64,000 nt of DNA from Bdellovibrionales bacterium (GCA_016713885.1 JADJOF010000003.1:372001-436000), one strand, 5' to 3'; counted from the first letter of the stretch, positions 27,201-35,257 are shown. Made by a program: numbers and translations. The notes: generated by a model from the sequence alone, not told the origin.

Positions 27201-27542
27201 ATGGAAGAGAACAAAAACGGGATCGAAACGAAGAGTCGAAGGTCAGATGCGATTCAGAAAGGGATTACAAATTTTCGCGCTGATTCGAGTCAGCTCTACG
27301 AACGGCATCACGAGTTGACTGATGGTCTTCGCCAAATGGAGACTGGAGGTCCGATCTTTGACAGCAAAATAGTTAAGTTGGTCTGGAACGTAGACGACGT
27401 GGCTCGCGAGCTTGAGTGCTCCGTTCGCCATGTTCGGAAACTCGTTTCAGAAAACAAAATACCGTACCTAAAAATTGGCAGGTTGGTGCGCTTTTCGCCT
27501 CTTCGCGTTCGTGAGTGGCTCCAAAAAGGAGGTACTCGATGA
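27201..27542 (+). CDS. xis: Excisionase-type helix-turn-helix protein
   Basis: 113 residues. The last ~55 are a MerR-like HTH_17 / excisionase domain: W-N-V-D-D-V-A-R-E-L-E-C-S-V-R-H-V-R-K-L-V, then I-P-Y-L-K-I-G-R-L-V-R-F and V-R-E-W-L. The first ~58 are charged and probably flexible. It overlaps the integrase gene by 4 nt (ATGA), as expected for an island directionality factor that bends DNA at the attachment site and favours excision. The palindrome at 27054-27163 lies just upstream and may control it. Confidence 0.75.
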   Translation: MEENKNGIETKSRRSDAIQKGITNFRADSSQLYERHHELTDGLRQMETGGPIFDSKIVKLVWNVDDVARELECSVRHVRKLVSENKIPYLKIGRLVRFSPLRVREWLQKGGTR

Positions 27543-29071
27543 AAAAGAAAGAAGTGAAAGTCAAAAACCAACCAGGAATTTACAAGGTCCTCCGGTTCGG
27601 TCCCGCAAAGTATAAGTGGGTCGATACCGGGAGGTACCGAGCTTTGAGACGAATCAACGGCGCCAACGGGAAACCCAAAAAAGACCAGGCGGTCTTCGAC
27701 AATTTCGAAGACGCGCAGGCGTTCCGGCGAGGAGCGATCCCAAAGCCGGGCGCTCCAGTCTTGGGCCGCTCGCAACTCGGCAGCATGTTCTCTCATCAAG
27801 ACGAGCGTGCTTCTGGTGCTCGCGGAGCCGGCTTTACTTTTCGGCAACTCGTTGATGAATGGAAGGCGTTTCATTATCTGCAAATCGACTATGCGACCAA
27901 GCAGACCTACGACAAACGTCTTCCGCATCTTGAAGTAATGATGGACGTGCCTGTTGAGAGCCTGACTCCTGAATCGATGGATCAGCTTGTGAAATATTGG
28001 GTAAAGGATCATCCGAAAAAGCGAAAACGGCACAATTTCGACAAGGAGCTCGATCTCATCAAGGTCGTCTTGAATTTTTATCGGCGAAGGAAGAATCCGC
28101 AGTTCGTGATTCCGATTTTCACGGAGCATTACAAAGCGGCTCAACTGATCCGAGGTGCTATGCAACCTGTTCGGTCGCTAACACAGAAAGACTTGAGCCG
28201 ATTCTTGAAAGCTCTCAAAGAGCAAAAGAATCCGCTCTACTTTCCGTTGGCGTTGACGCAATTCTGCTTGGGTCTCAGAATCGGTGAAGCATGTGGGCTT
28301 CATTGGAAGGACATCGATCTCGAAAACAAGATCATCAAGATCGAATCGACGATCGTATGGGATCACGAAAACTGGCAGCCGAGAATCAAGCCGAGCCCGA
28401 AGAACGGCAAAGCTCGCATTCTCGTTTTGCCCGATGTGCTGATTCATGAACTCGCGATACTCAAAGCCAAACGAACTTTTCAGACGGATTTGGTGTTTCA
28501 CCACGATGACGGCACGCCTTTGATTCGAAAGAGCATCGGGCAAGCCTACAACCGCACGCTGAAATTGATCGGCGTGGATTATGTGCGCGGAACCCATCTC
28601 CTCCGAAAGACTTCAGCCACTCAAGCCAATCGTGTCACTGGCGACTTTTATGCGGTCTCGCGACTTCTCGATCACTCAACGCCCGATGTGACGATGAGAT
28701 ATGTCGAAGAAGTTGATGATCAAAAACGAAAGGTAGCCGAGGCGCTGAATCAGGTAGCGAAAGCAGCATTGGCCGAGCAGCCCTCACCTGAAGGGGCGGC
28801 TGCGAAAGCAAATGATGCTGTAGCGATGAGTGAAAAGGAGAGTTCGTGCGCGGAAGTGAAAGACGCAAGCGTCCCCCAAAATCCCCCGGCTCAGGTCTTA
28901 AGCATTTTCGATTTTCAGAAACTGAGGAAGATTAACGGGAATCGGCGGTTTGGCCTGCTGATTTTGCAGTCACGCGCCCGGGTTTTAGCGGTGGCAGCGC
29001 GAGTCCGGCTCAGGTCGAAATCAGCAGGTCTTCACCCGTTGGGTGAAGCGCAGCACGAATCGTTTTCATAA
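27539..29071 (+). CDS. int: Tyrosine-type site-specific integrase with IS-derived tail
   Basis: The start is ATG 27539 with GGAGG 6 nt upstream. N-terminal residues ~1-60 are an Arm-type region; a core-binding domain (F-R-Q-L-V-D-E-W) follows. The catalytic domain has the Arg in L-G-L-R-I-G-E-A-C-G-L-H-W, K in N-G-K-A-R-I-L-V-L, H-L-L-R-K-T and L-D-H-S-T-P-D-V-T-M-R-Y with the nucleophile Tyr. It recombines the island at tRNA-Asp. IS1380 copy B entered at codon ~465. The original end, recovered across the duplication, is L-R-K-I-K-stop (466 residues); now the protein ends with about 45 residues read from the IS. Catalysis may be unaffected. Confidence 0.88.
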   Translation: MKKKEVKVKNQPGIYKVLRFGPAKYKWVDTGRYRALRRINGANGKPKKDQAVFDNFEDAQAFRRGAIPKPGAPVLGRSQLGSMFSHQDERASGARGAGFTFRQLVDEWKAFHYLQIDYATKQTYDKRLPHLEVMMDVPVESLTPESMDQLVKYWVKDHPKKRKRHNFDKELDLIKVVLNFYRRRKNPQFVIPIFTEHYKAAQLIRGAMQPVRSLTQKDLSRFLKALKEQKNPLYFPLALTQFCLGLRIGEACGLHWKDIDLENKIIKIESTIVWDHENWQPRIKPSPKNGKARILVLPDVLIHELAILKAKRTFQTDLVFHHDDGTPLIRKSIGQAYNRTLKLIGVDYVRGTHLLRKTSATQANRVTGDFYAVSRLLDHSTPDVTMRYVEEVDDQKRKVAEALNQVAKAALAEQPSPEGAAAKANDAVAMSEKESSCAEVKDASVPQNPPAQVLSIFDFQKLRKINGNRRFGLLILQSRARVLAVAARVRLRSKSAGLHPLGEAQHESFS

Positions 29072-29099
29072 AGATCATCGTCGATTATATTGTGCGAAT

Positions 29100-30491
29100 A
29101 TGAGCACTCATCTTGAATTTCGCCCGGAATTTCCGCCCCTGGTTCCGACCCGGCAACGCCTGACCTCAGCCGCTGGTCTCGGCACTCTTCTTGAGGCCTT
29201 CGACGAGTCACCGCTTCGAGCGCCATTTGCGGCGGCGTTGCCGGAGCGGATCTCGCCACGCAGTTCAGGTGCGTACCGCTTGGGATTGATTCAGCTTGCA
29301 AGCTTTCTTCAGGGGCACGACTGCCTGGCAGACCTTGAGCGGTTTCGTAGTGATCCAATGCTTCATGAAGTGATGAAGGGTGAAACGGTCGCTCCGCGCA
29401 CGATGGGCGATTTTCTTCGCGACTTCGAACCGGAGAACCTCGAATCAATGAACGGCTTTTTAGCGGTGCAAGCAAAGAGCTACCGCGTGCAGCTTGAAAA
29501 GATGCTCAAAAAAGCCTTCAAACCGTCGCTTGCGCCGAGGCTTGCCATCGACTCAACGTCGCATGTTCAGCGCGGAACAAAGATGGAGGGCCTTGAATAC
29601 AATTACAAGGACGAGTGGTGTCTTGATAGCCAGGTGATCTTTGATGAGCTGGGATTTTGCTGGGACCTTGAGCTTCGCCCTGGCAATACGAAATCGGGCG
29701 TTGGAGCTTCAAGTCAAATTCGCCGGGCGTTTTCATCTTACAAATTCAGTGACGAAAAGTATCTTTCGGCCGATTCGGCGTACTGCAATCAAGATGTGAT
29801 CACGACATGCCTGTCGGTTGGCGCGAAGTTCACACTCACAGCTCATCAAGGAACAACGGGGTGGGAGAATCATATTCCCGAAATCACTGAATGGATTCCA
29901 TGGACGTATAGCAATGATGAAAAGGCGCAAGCAGCCGAGCAGGGCCAAACACTTCCAGCAGTTGAACTTGGCCGCTTTCACTGGCGCCCATCATGGAACG
30001 AAGTGCTTTGTTTCCCGGTGGTAGTGAAGCGCATGCGCAGGTCTGAGCAGCTTTCGCTGCTTGATGGGGAATGGAAATACTACGGTGTGATCACGAACCT
30101 GAGTCTAGCGGAGCGCAGTTATCAAGAGTTGATCGAGTTTCACAACAAGCGCGGGAATGCCGAGAACTTTATTCGTGAGGAAAAGTACGGCTACGACCTC
30201 AAACATTTTCCGTGTCTTGAGCTCAAGGCGAATCACGCGTATGGGCTTCTTGCAATGGCGGCGCACAATATCCTGCGCTGGATTTCAATCCACGACAACC
30301 CTTCGCATCCGCGTTTTGCTAAAGGCCTTCGAACAAAGTTCATCCATGTTCCCGGAAAAGTTGTTTCGCACGCGCGAACTCTCGTGCTGCGAGTGAGTGA
30401 GCATGTTTTTAAGGAGGTGAATCGTTTACGAGAGGCATTGGAGTTAAAGCCGTACAGTTCTCCAATCCCCGAAGCTTGCGCTTCGGGATAA
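29100..30491 (+). CDS. IS1380-like DDE transposase, copy B
   Basis: 463 residues from ATG 29100, one residue shorter than copy A (R-T-M-G in place of R-T-T-M-G). It has L-E-Y-N-Y and F-C-W-D where copy A has L-A-Y-N-Y and F-F-S-D; the copy B residues look more like the functional version. The three DDE acidic positions are intact. Because copy B also has a clean target duplication, it is the more likely active copy. Confidence 0.85.
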   Translation: MSTHLEFRPEFPPLVPTRQRLTSAAGLGTLLEAFDESPLRAPFAAALPERISPRSSGAYRLGLIQLASFLQGHDCLADLERFRSDPMLHEVMKGETVAPRTMGDFLRDFEPENLESMNGFLAVQAKSYRVQLEKMLKKAFKPSLAPRLAIDSTSHVQRGTKMEGLEYNYKDEWCLDSQVIFDELGFCWDLELRPGNTKSGVGASSQIRRAFSSYKFSDEKYLSADSAYCNQDVITTCLSVGAKFTLTAHQGTTGWENHIPEITEWIPWTYSNDEKAQAAEQGQTLPAVELGRFHWRPSWNEVLCFPVVVKRMRRSEQLSLLDGEWKYYGVITNLSLAERSYQELIEFHNKRGNAENFIREEKYGYDLKHFPCLELKANHAYGLLAMAAHNILRWISIHDNPSHPRFAKGLRTKFIHVPGKVVSHARTLVLRVSEHVFKEVNRLREALELKPYSSPIPEACASG

Positions 30492-30827
30492 AATGGTCAG
30501 ATCTTTGAAATTCGAAATTTGAGCTAGAAGATTTCAATCCACCGATTGTGAATTTCGAGGTTCAAAAAATTCGGAGGACAAGGATTTGAACCCACGGACC
30601 TTAATCAAAATCTACAGTACACACCGCAAAGGGCTTGGTGCGCCCAAAACTCACCCAGCGGCCCAGACGATGAGCTCGCCGCGGTTCAACCACTCATCAA
30701 GATCGCGATGTGACCCCGAAAAAAGGCATGCGGGGGCCTCCGGCTGAATCGCACTCGGCCGGGATCAAATTTCCAGCATTCAACTTTTTAAAAATCGCGA
30801 TCGACTCGGCCAAACCGCCGATTCGGG
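30492..30827. other. Non-coding 3' part of IS1380 copy B
   Basis: No gene seen. It repeats the tail of copy A, including the tRNA-like fragment near 30572-30600 (minus strand), with one substitution (ACGGACC against ACGGCCC) and one extra A in the homopolymer near 30720. Confidence 0.5.
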
Positions 30828-30849
30828 GATTAAGTAGTTCGGAATGAAA

Positions 30850-30865
30850 TGGCGGGGTGGACGGG
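30850..30865. repeat. Proximal attachment repeat (attR-like), 3' end of tRNA-Asp
   Basis: TGGCGGGGTGGACGGG, exact copy at 15300-15315. It covers the CCA end, acceptor strand and part of the T stem, the usual crossover target for tyrosine integrases. Confidence 0.85.
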
Positions 30866-30926
30866 ACTCGAACCCGCGGCCTCCGCCGTGACAGGGCGGC
30901 GTTATAACCAACTTAACTACCACCCC
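30850..30926 (-). tRNA. tRNA-Asp (anticodon GTC)
   Basis: It folds fully on the minus strand: acceptor GGGGTGG with CCACCCC, discriminator G, an encoded CCA (30850-30852), anticodon stem CCGCC/GGCGG around loop CTGTCAC giving GTC, and T arm GCGGG-TTCGAGT-CCCGT. Discriminator G and anticodon GTC agree with aspartate identity. Its 3' end (30850-30865) is the integration site of the island; the gene itself remains complete. Confidence 0.95.
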
Positions 30927-31069
30927 GCGATGATAGTTAGCGACCCTCATCGGATCTGCAAACTGAAGCAACTTGTTTACCGACTCTCTCGTACTCGCGC
31001 AACCCCTTTTAATGACAAACGTTTTCATTGCCGCTTTATTTGGCAGCCAGGGCCGATGATTGCTTATTT

Positions 31070-31090
31070 TCACCGCCAAAGTGGCGGTGA
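31070..31090. other. Perfect hairpin in an intergenic region
   Basis: TCACCGCCA, an AAG loop, then TGGCGGTGA: a 9-bp stem with no T tract on either strand. It lies between the tRNA-Asp and the HMA gene; otherwise the 255-bp gap shows nothing. Role unknown. Confidence 0.5.
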
Positions 31091-31181
31091 GGGCGGTGGG
31101 GCGGGGCTCAGGGTGGGCGAAAATGCCCTTCCTTTTTGCGAAAAAAACAGAGCAAAATAAGCCACTAAGGAGAATTCACAC

Positions 31182-31562
31182 ATGAAATCACTCGTATTGG
31201 CTTTGGCTCTTGCTCCAATGATGGCGTTCGCAGCTGGTAAAACGGCGACTGCGACCACTACAACAACAACGACTGTGGCTGCGACAACGGCGGCAGCGAC
31301 GACTGGAACTCCGGTTGACGTGAAGATCACAGGCATGACTTGCGGATCTTGCGTTCAGAAGGTTCAAGACGAACTCGCAAAAGTTCAGGGCGTTGATAAA
31401 GCGTCTTTGAAAGTTGAACTCAAAGGCAACCACGCGACAATGACCGTTGCTCAGAACGACGAAAAAATGATGACGGCGATCAAAGACGCGGTCACTAAAG
31501 CGGGCTTCAAAGTCGAGAAGATCGACGTTGCGACTGCTCCGACTGCGACAAAGAAGAACTAG
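31182..31562 (+). CDS. Secreted HMA-domain (heavy-metal-associated) protein
   Basis: The start at 31182 follows AAGGAG. A Sec signal peptide (M-K-S-L-V-L-A-L-A-L-A-P-M-M-A-F-A-A) leads into a low-complexity Thr/Ala linker (a T-T-T-T-T-T run, about 22-42). A single HMA domain follows with the metal-binding G-M-T-C-G-S-C at about 51-57 and the beta-alpha-beta pattern V-Q-D-E-L-A-K-V-Q-G-V. This fold binds Cu(I) or similar soft metals. Being periplasmic and free-standing, it is probably a metal chaperone or buffer. It is monocistronic, with a strong terminator at 31587-31619. Confidence 0.85.
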   Translation: MKSLVLALALAPMMAFAAGKTATATTTTTTTVAATTAAATTGTPVDVKITGMTCGSCVQKVQDELAKVQGVDKASLKVELKGNHATMTVAQNDEKMMTAIKDAVTKAGFKVEKIDVATAPTATKKN

Positions 31563-31586
31563 TCGCTCTCGGTTTTAGTTTTGATG

Positions 31587-31619
31587 AAAGAGCGCTCCTC
31601 GAAAGGGCGCTCTTTTTTT
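31587..31619 (+). terminator. Rho-independent terminator
   Basis: AAAGAGCGC pairs perfectly with GCGCTCTTT around an 11-nt loop, running into a T tract that ends at 31619. It follows the HMA protein gene by 25 bp. Confidence 0.9.
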
Positions 31620-31693
31620 ATATGCGCGTGGTGCCCCCGACGCAAAGCAACGGGGGCGCTGAGGTTGCTGGTTTGTGATCGGGAGGTGAGTTG

Positions 31694-32302
31694 ATGTTCG
31701 GAATGATTTCTTCTGTCAGCGCGCTTTCGGTCTTGGAGACCGGTTGGCTTGTTGTTGGTGGACTACTGGCCCTGGCGGCTCTCTCTGCTTTTATCAAGTT
31801 CGAGTTTGAGCGCACGCGCTGCGCGAATCTCATGAATCTCAAGCGGCGTGAACGGTTCCGCGCGTTTTGGATGCCGCCGAACTCGTGGCGTCTATCGAAG
31901 AAACTTCGACAGATGAAGCGTGTCGATGAAGCGGAATCCGTTGCGTTCTATATCTGTCTTTGGCTTCTCATTTCGACCGGCCTTTTCGTCGAAGATTTCG
32001 AAGTGTTGAGTATAGGAGATTGGACGGTTGTTTTGTTTCTTGTAAGTGCGGTGACGTATTGGTTGGTCAAAGCATTGAGGCGGAAGACTCTTTCTCAATT
32101 TTTTTGTCCTGAGTTTCACTTTCTTATGCCGACAAGGCTGGATGGTCCGCAGTTGAGAGAAGCGCTGACTCGTCCGACGAGGAGTGAGTTTAGAGAGACT
32201 GCTGTTCGGCTTCTATTTGATGCCGTGCTCTGGCTTCTGGTGTGTATTGTCCTTCTTATTCTGCTGCGGTCATACCCTAGGGTGTGGCTCTTGGCTCACT
32301 AG
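31694..32302 (+). CDS. Membrane protein, unknown function
   Basis: The start is ATG 31694 with GGAGG 7 nt upstream. About 202 residues with four hydrophobic segments: ~9-31 (V-L-E-T-G-W-L-V-V-G-G-L-L-A-L), ~82-100, ~107-124 and ~176-195. They are separated by strongly basic loops (L-K-R-R-E-R-F-R, K-A-L-R-R-K), so the basic loops should face the cytoplasm. No family is recognised. It stands alone between the HMA gene's terminator and the next secreted protein. Confidence 0.6.
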   Translation: MFGMISSVSALSVLETGWLVVGGLLALAALSAFIKFEFERTRCANLMNLKRRERFRAFWMPPNSWRLSKKLRQMKRVDEAESVAFYICLWLLISTGLFVEDFEVLSIGDWTVVLFLVSAVTYWLVKALRRKTLSQFFCPEFHFLMPTRLDGPQLREALTRPTRSEFRETAVRLLFDAVLWLLVCIVLLILLRSYPRVWLLAH

Positions 32303-32429
32303 CCCAGGTTTTGCGTCGCTGAATTTGTCAAAATTGCCCTAGGCGATGCAAGCTTTCCAAGAGAGGGTGCCTGTCTTGCTGGGGCCTATTGAAGTGGGGT
32401 ATTTTCTCTGGCTTCAGGAGGCCTCTGCC

Positions 32430-32888
32430 ATGAAGCGCATACTTTTTCTCGTTGCTCTCTCTTTACTGCTTGTTCACGTTGCGGGCGCTGAGACGGGTGA
32501 GGTGGCGGTTGATGGTCGGCCTCGTCAGTGGCTTTCGAGTGACGAAGTGTTTTCGGCCAGTCAGTCTGAGTCCTTCTGTGAGGCGCAGGGTTTGAGTCTC
32601 GTGTCGACGGCCGAGGGGCTGGGGATTCTTGCGGCGTCGAAAACGGCAGGCGGTAATGGCCTTTTGGACTCAAGCGACAGCCAAACGTTTTGGACGAGTG
32701 ATCGCGGTTTTTCGATTGATGGCATCACCATTATTCCAATGGCTTTCATTATTCCTTACCCGGGGTATTTTCATCGCGTGGTGAAAGTCTATAAGTACCA
32801 GCAGATGGCCGAGGCCGAGTACTTCGACGTTGTGAATCAGCCGTTCCTATGGGGCTTTCGCCATCGCGCACTCTGTATCAGTAACTAA
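32430..32888 (+). CDS. Secreted protein, unknown function
   Basis: ATG 32430 follows AGGAGG with an 8-nt gap and opens a Sec signal peptide (M-K-R-I-L-F-L-V-A-L-S-L-L-L-V-H-V-A-G-A). The mature part of about 132 residues contains two Cys (E-S-F-C-E-A and A-L-C-I-S-N at the very end), the arrangement expected for one disulfide. It also has W-T-S-D-R and aromatic-rich segments. This spacing recalls the formylglycine/lectin-like secreted domains of Bdellovibrio relatives, but I cannot assign it. A GCCCCAG/CTGGGGC hairpin at 32951-32974 lies after the gene. Confidence 0.6.
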   Translation: MKRILFLVALSLLLVHVAGAETGEVAVDGRPRQWLSSDEVFSASQSESFCEAQGLSLVSTAEGLGILAASKTAGGNGLLDSSDSQTFWTSDRGFSIDGITIIPMAFIIPYPGYFHRVVKVYKYQQMAEAEYFDVVNQPFLWGFRHRALCISN

Positions 32889-33008
32889 AGCTCGCGACGA
32901 ATTTTGACCAAGGTGCCATCTTTGATCTGGCTTCCGGGCTAGAGGATATGGCCCCAGCCTAAAACGTCTGGGGCGGGGCGCAAGGTGCAGCCGAGGATCG
33001 AAGGTCGT

Positions 33009-33428
33009 TTAGTTCAAGAGGTTTGAAGTGAACTCAACGCTCACGTCAGAAGCATCGACTCCGCCCAGCGTGTAGAGTGGGATCGAGAGTGTCTTCTTGG
33101 GGATGGCGACACACATCGCGACAGTCGATACGCTATTGATCAGTTCGGTTGCAGCGACGACCACTTTGAATTTGCGTCCAGGAAGAGTCTCGACATGTGA
33201 AGAGGCGACGACGTCATTCACGCAGCCAGAGAGCGTGAATTCGACCATCACAACGCCCATCGGCTCGCACATCGCGCCCACTGGACAATTTGGAAACTGC
33301 ATGGCCGTGCCCAAAACCGTGCCCTGAATAGGCCGGAGAGCAGTGATGGTCTTCTCAAGTTGAAGGTCTTTGGCTTGAGCGCTAACTGAGAAAACGAGGC
33401 CGAGTAGGGCAATGCTGAGGTTTTTCAT
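33009..33428 (-). CDS. Secreted protein, unknown function
   Basis: The start ATG 33428 has AAGGA 7 nt upstream and a signal peptide ending in V-S-A-Q-A. About 120 mature residues follow, beta-rich, with four Cys (N-C-P-V-G-A-M-C, S-G-C-V and A-M-C-V) that could form two disulfides. No family is recognised. It is convergent with the preceding secreted protein and has its own promoter region of about 170 bp before oxyR. Confidence 0.6.
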   Translation of the reverse strand: MKNLSIALLGLVFSVSAQAKDLQLEKTITALRPIQGTVLGTAMQFPNCPVGAMCEPMGVVMVEFTLSGCVNDVVASSHVETLPGRKFKVVVAATELINSVSTVAMCVAIPKKTLSIPLYTLGGVDASDVSVEFTSNLLN

Positions 33429-33653
33429 TGAAACATCCTTTATACAAAATTTGTTATACATCTTAACTTCGACTAAGAGGGGATCTCGTCGAACGACTGC
33501 GGTCTATCTTAGAGAGATGTGAGCTCTCAAGAGGAAAAGATCGAATTGGACGAAATTTAGCAATTGGTTGATGGATTGTAATTTCGGGGAGGTGCCAACG
33601 CGGGGATAAGTCTCGCTCTGGAACTGACCTGTTCTCAAAACGGCACCGAGAAA

Positions 33654-34598
33654 TTATATTTTGATAACTTCAATGCTCTTATTTTTCTCGCGGGGCAGAT
33701 CTTTTGGTAGGCACTTTGTAATCTCCGCGACGAGCGCATTTAAAACCGGAATTTTGTACTGCGTTCGCCTAAAGACGAGGCTCACTTCGCGACTGGGAAC
33801 AGGCTTCGCAAACGGCTTAAGCTTGGCTTTGCTGTGTCGCTGTAGCGACGCGGTTGCAAGCTGCGGGAGCAGTGTATAGCCGTGGCCCTGTTCGACAAGA
33901 TTGATGACGGTCTCAAGACTTCCGCTCTCAAAGCGAACATTCGGAAAAATTCCGGGTTTTCCTCTGAGTGAACAGATGCGAACGATTTGATTTCGCAGGC
34001 AGTGACCTTCGGTGAGGAGCCAAATGTCTTTTGCGTCGAGTTTGTCTTCTTTGATTTGCTCAAGTTTGGCGAGTTCGTGATGCGGATTCACGTAGAGAAA
34101 AAAGGGTTCGTAGTAAAGCGGACGCTCGATGAGATGTTCGCCTGGAAGTGGAGTTGCGAGAATGCCGGCGTCGATTCGATCGTTCTCGAGAGCATCGAGA
34201 ATGTTCTCGGTGGTCATTTCGGTTAGCGAGAGTTCGACCTCGGGGTAGCGTTTGGCGAAGGCGCCTAAGAACAGCGGCAGAAGGTAGGGCGCAATAGTTG
34301 GTATCAGAGCGAGACGAAACTCGCCGATCGGTTCAAGCTTTCGGTTTTTTGAGAGATAGTCGAGTTTTCCAGCCTCGCGAAGCACGGCCTTCGCCTGTTC
34401 TATAATCACAAGACCTTCGCTTGTGGGTAGAATGGGCTGTTTACTGCGATCAAAGAGCACGATTCCGTACTCTTCTTCGAGCTTATGGAGCTGCATGCTG
34501 AGTGTCGGCTGTGAGATATGACACGCCTGGGCGGCCTTGCCAAAGTGACGGTGGCGGTCGACAGCGACAAGGTATTCGAGCTGAGTGAGTGTGGCCAT
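33654..34598 (-). CDS. oxyR: LysR-type peroxide regulator OxyR
   Basis: 314 residues: an N-terminal LysR winged helix (L-T-Q-L-E-Y-L-V-A-V ... S-Q-P-T-L-S-M-Q-L-H-K-L-E) and a periplasmic-binding-like effector domain. The redox pair of OxyR is present at C200 (E-G-H-C-L-R-N-Q) and C209 (R-I-C-S). Peroxide oxidises these to a disulfide that switches on target genes. It is divergent from ahpC with 92 bp between the starts, which contain a matching OxyR operator, so it probably controls ahpCF and itself. Confidence 0.93.
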   Translation of the reverse strand: MATLTQLEYLVAVDRHRHFGKAAQACHISQPTLSMQLHKLEEEYGIVLFDRSKQPILPTSEGLVIIEQAKAVLREAGKLDYLSKNRKLEPIGEFRLALIPTIAPYLLPLFLGAFAKRYPEVELSLTEMTTENILDALENDRIDAGILATPLPGEHLIERPLYYEPFFLYVNPHHELAKLEQIKEDKLDAKDIWLLTEGHCLRNQIVRICSLRGKPGIFPNVRFESGSLETVINLVEQGHGYTLLPQLATASLQRHSKAKLKPFAKPVPSREVSLVFRRTQYKIPVLNALVAEITKCLPKDLPREKNKSIEVIKI

Positions 34599-34602
34599 GC
34601 CG

Positions 34603-34617
34603 ATAGTTTAAATCTAT
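34603..34617. promoter_or_regulatory. Predicted OxyR operator
   Basis: ATAGTTTAAATCTAT fits the ATAGnTnnnAnCTAT half of the OxyR consensus at every fixed position. It lies 5 bp upstream of the oxyR start codon and 74 bp before ahpC. The second half-site is degenerate (AT-rich, about 34625-34639). The position fits autorepression of oxyR and activation of ahpC. Confidence 0.8.
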
Positions 34618-34690
34618 CGAATCATAAAAATAATCGATTTTCATTTTACTGTGGGAGGGACGATAGTGAGTTCATAAGGAGACCTACAAA

Positions 34691-35257
34691 ATGACAACAC
34701 TCATTAATAGCAAGATCCCAGACTTTAAAGTTCAGGCCTTTATCAAAGGCGATTTCAAAACAGTGACTCAGAATGATCTGAAGGGAAAATGGTCCATTTT
34801 CTTCTTCTATCCAGCTGACTTCACATTTGTTTGCCCAACCGAGCTTGGTGATATGGCCGATAAATACGAGGCGTTCCAAAAGATGGGCGTCGAGGTTTAC
34901 TCGGTGAGCACGGACACACACTTCGTGCACAAGGCATGGCACGATGCTTCGGACACGATCAAGAAGATCAAATATCCGATGCTCGCTGATCCGACAGGAT
35001 TTTTGAGCCGTGCGTTTGGCGTGCATATCGAAGAAGAGGGCCTCGCTTACCGCGGAACTTTCGTGATCGATCCAGAGGGAAAGATTAAACTTGCTGAGAT
35101 GCACGATAACGGAATCGGTCGCAATGCCGATGAGCTTCTTCGCAAAGTTCAGGCTGCACAGTTTGTGGCTTCACATCCTGGCGAAGTTTGTCCGGCGAAG
35201 TGGCAGCCAGGTGGAAAGACCTTAAAGCCCGGTCTTGATCTCGTTGGAAAAATCTAA
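34691..35257 (+). CDS. ahpC: Peroxiredoxin AhpC (alkyl hydroperoxide reductase subunit C)
   Basis: 188 residues, the standard AhpC length. The peroxidatic Cys is C48 in F-T-F-V-C-P-T-E, and the resolving Cys is C167 in G-E-V-C-P-A-K-W, a typical 2-Cys peroxiredoxin. It reduces hydrogen and organic peroxides in the cytoplasm and is recycled by AhpF, encoded next. AAGGAG lies upstream of ATG 34691. A hairpin with a short T tract between the two genes may reduce ahpF expression relative to ahpC. Confidence 0.96.
   Translation: MTTLINSKIPDFKVQAFIKGDFKTVTQNDLKGKWSIFFFYPADFTFVCPTELGDMADKYEAFQKMGVEVYSVSTDTHFVHKAWHDASDTIKKIKYPMLADPTGFLSRAFGVHIEEEGLAYRGTFVIDPEGKIKLAEMHDNGIGRNADELLRKVQAAQFVASHPGEVCPAKWQPGGKTLKPGLDLVGKI

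Larger units (their letters stand above)
28936..30827 (+). mobile_element. IS1380-like element, copy B
   Basis: 1892 bp, same orientation as copy A. The flanking 6-bp duplication GATTAA is at 28930-28935 and 30828-30833 (or TTAA, if only 4 bp is the true duplication). It is inserted into the final codons of the integrase gene, 20 bp from the tRNA. The ends share the 17-bp inverted repeat GAATCGGCGGTTTGGCC. A palindrome CTTCACCC-GTT-GGGTGAAG (29032-29050) precedes the transposase gene. Confidence 0.88.
15300..30865 (+). mobile_element. tRNA-Asp genomic island
   Basis: The island is bounded by a 16-bp exact direct repeat, TGGCGGGGTGGACGGG. One copy is the 3' end (CCA, discriminator, acceptor and part of the T stem) of an intact tRNA-Asp at 30850; the other stands alone at 15300. 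The tyrosine integrase and excisionase genes lie at the tRNA end, and the native integrase stop was only about 14 bp from the repeat. Cargo: BrnT/BrnA, two membrane proteins, an LRAT-fold protein, a split helicase-nuclease, a small protein and a replication-relaxation-like protein. The interior is visibly more AT-rich than the chromosome after 31 kb. Later insertions are IS21 (19188-21696) and IS1380 copy B. Confidence 0.85.

Noticed and set aside
29032..29475. Minus-strand open frame inside the IS1380 copies
   Set aside because: It is a shadow of the transposase gene: the same frame appears in both copies, is Arg/Ser/Pro-rich and has no ribosome site.
13325..30827. The two IS1380 copies as a composite transposon carrying the island
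   Set aside because: The 16-bp tRNA repeats and integrase explain the island better. Copy A lies outside the repeat and has no matching target duplication.
31070..31090. Rho-independent terminator upstream of the HMA gene
   Set aside because: The stem is perfect but no T tract follows on either strand, so it is listed only as a hairpin.
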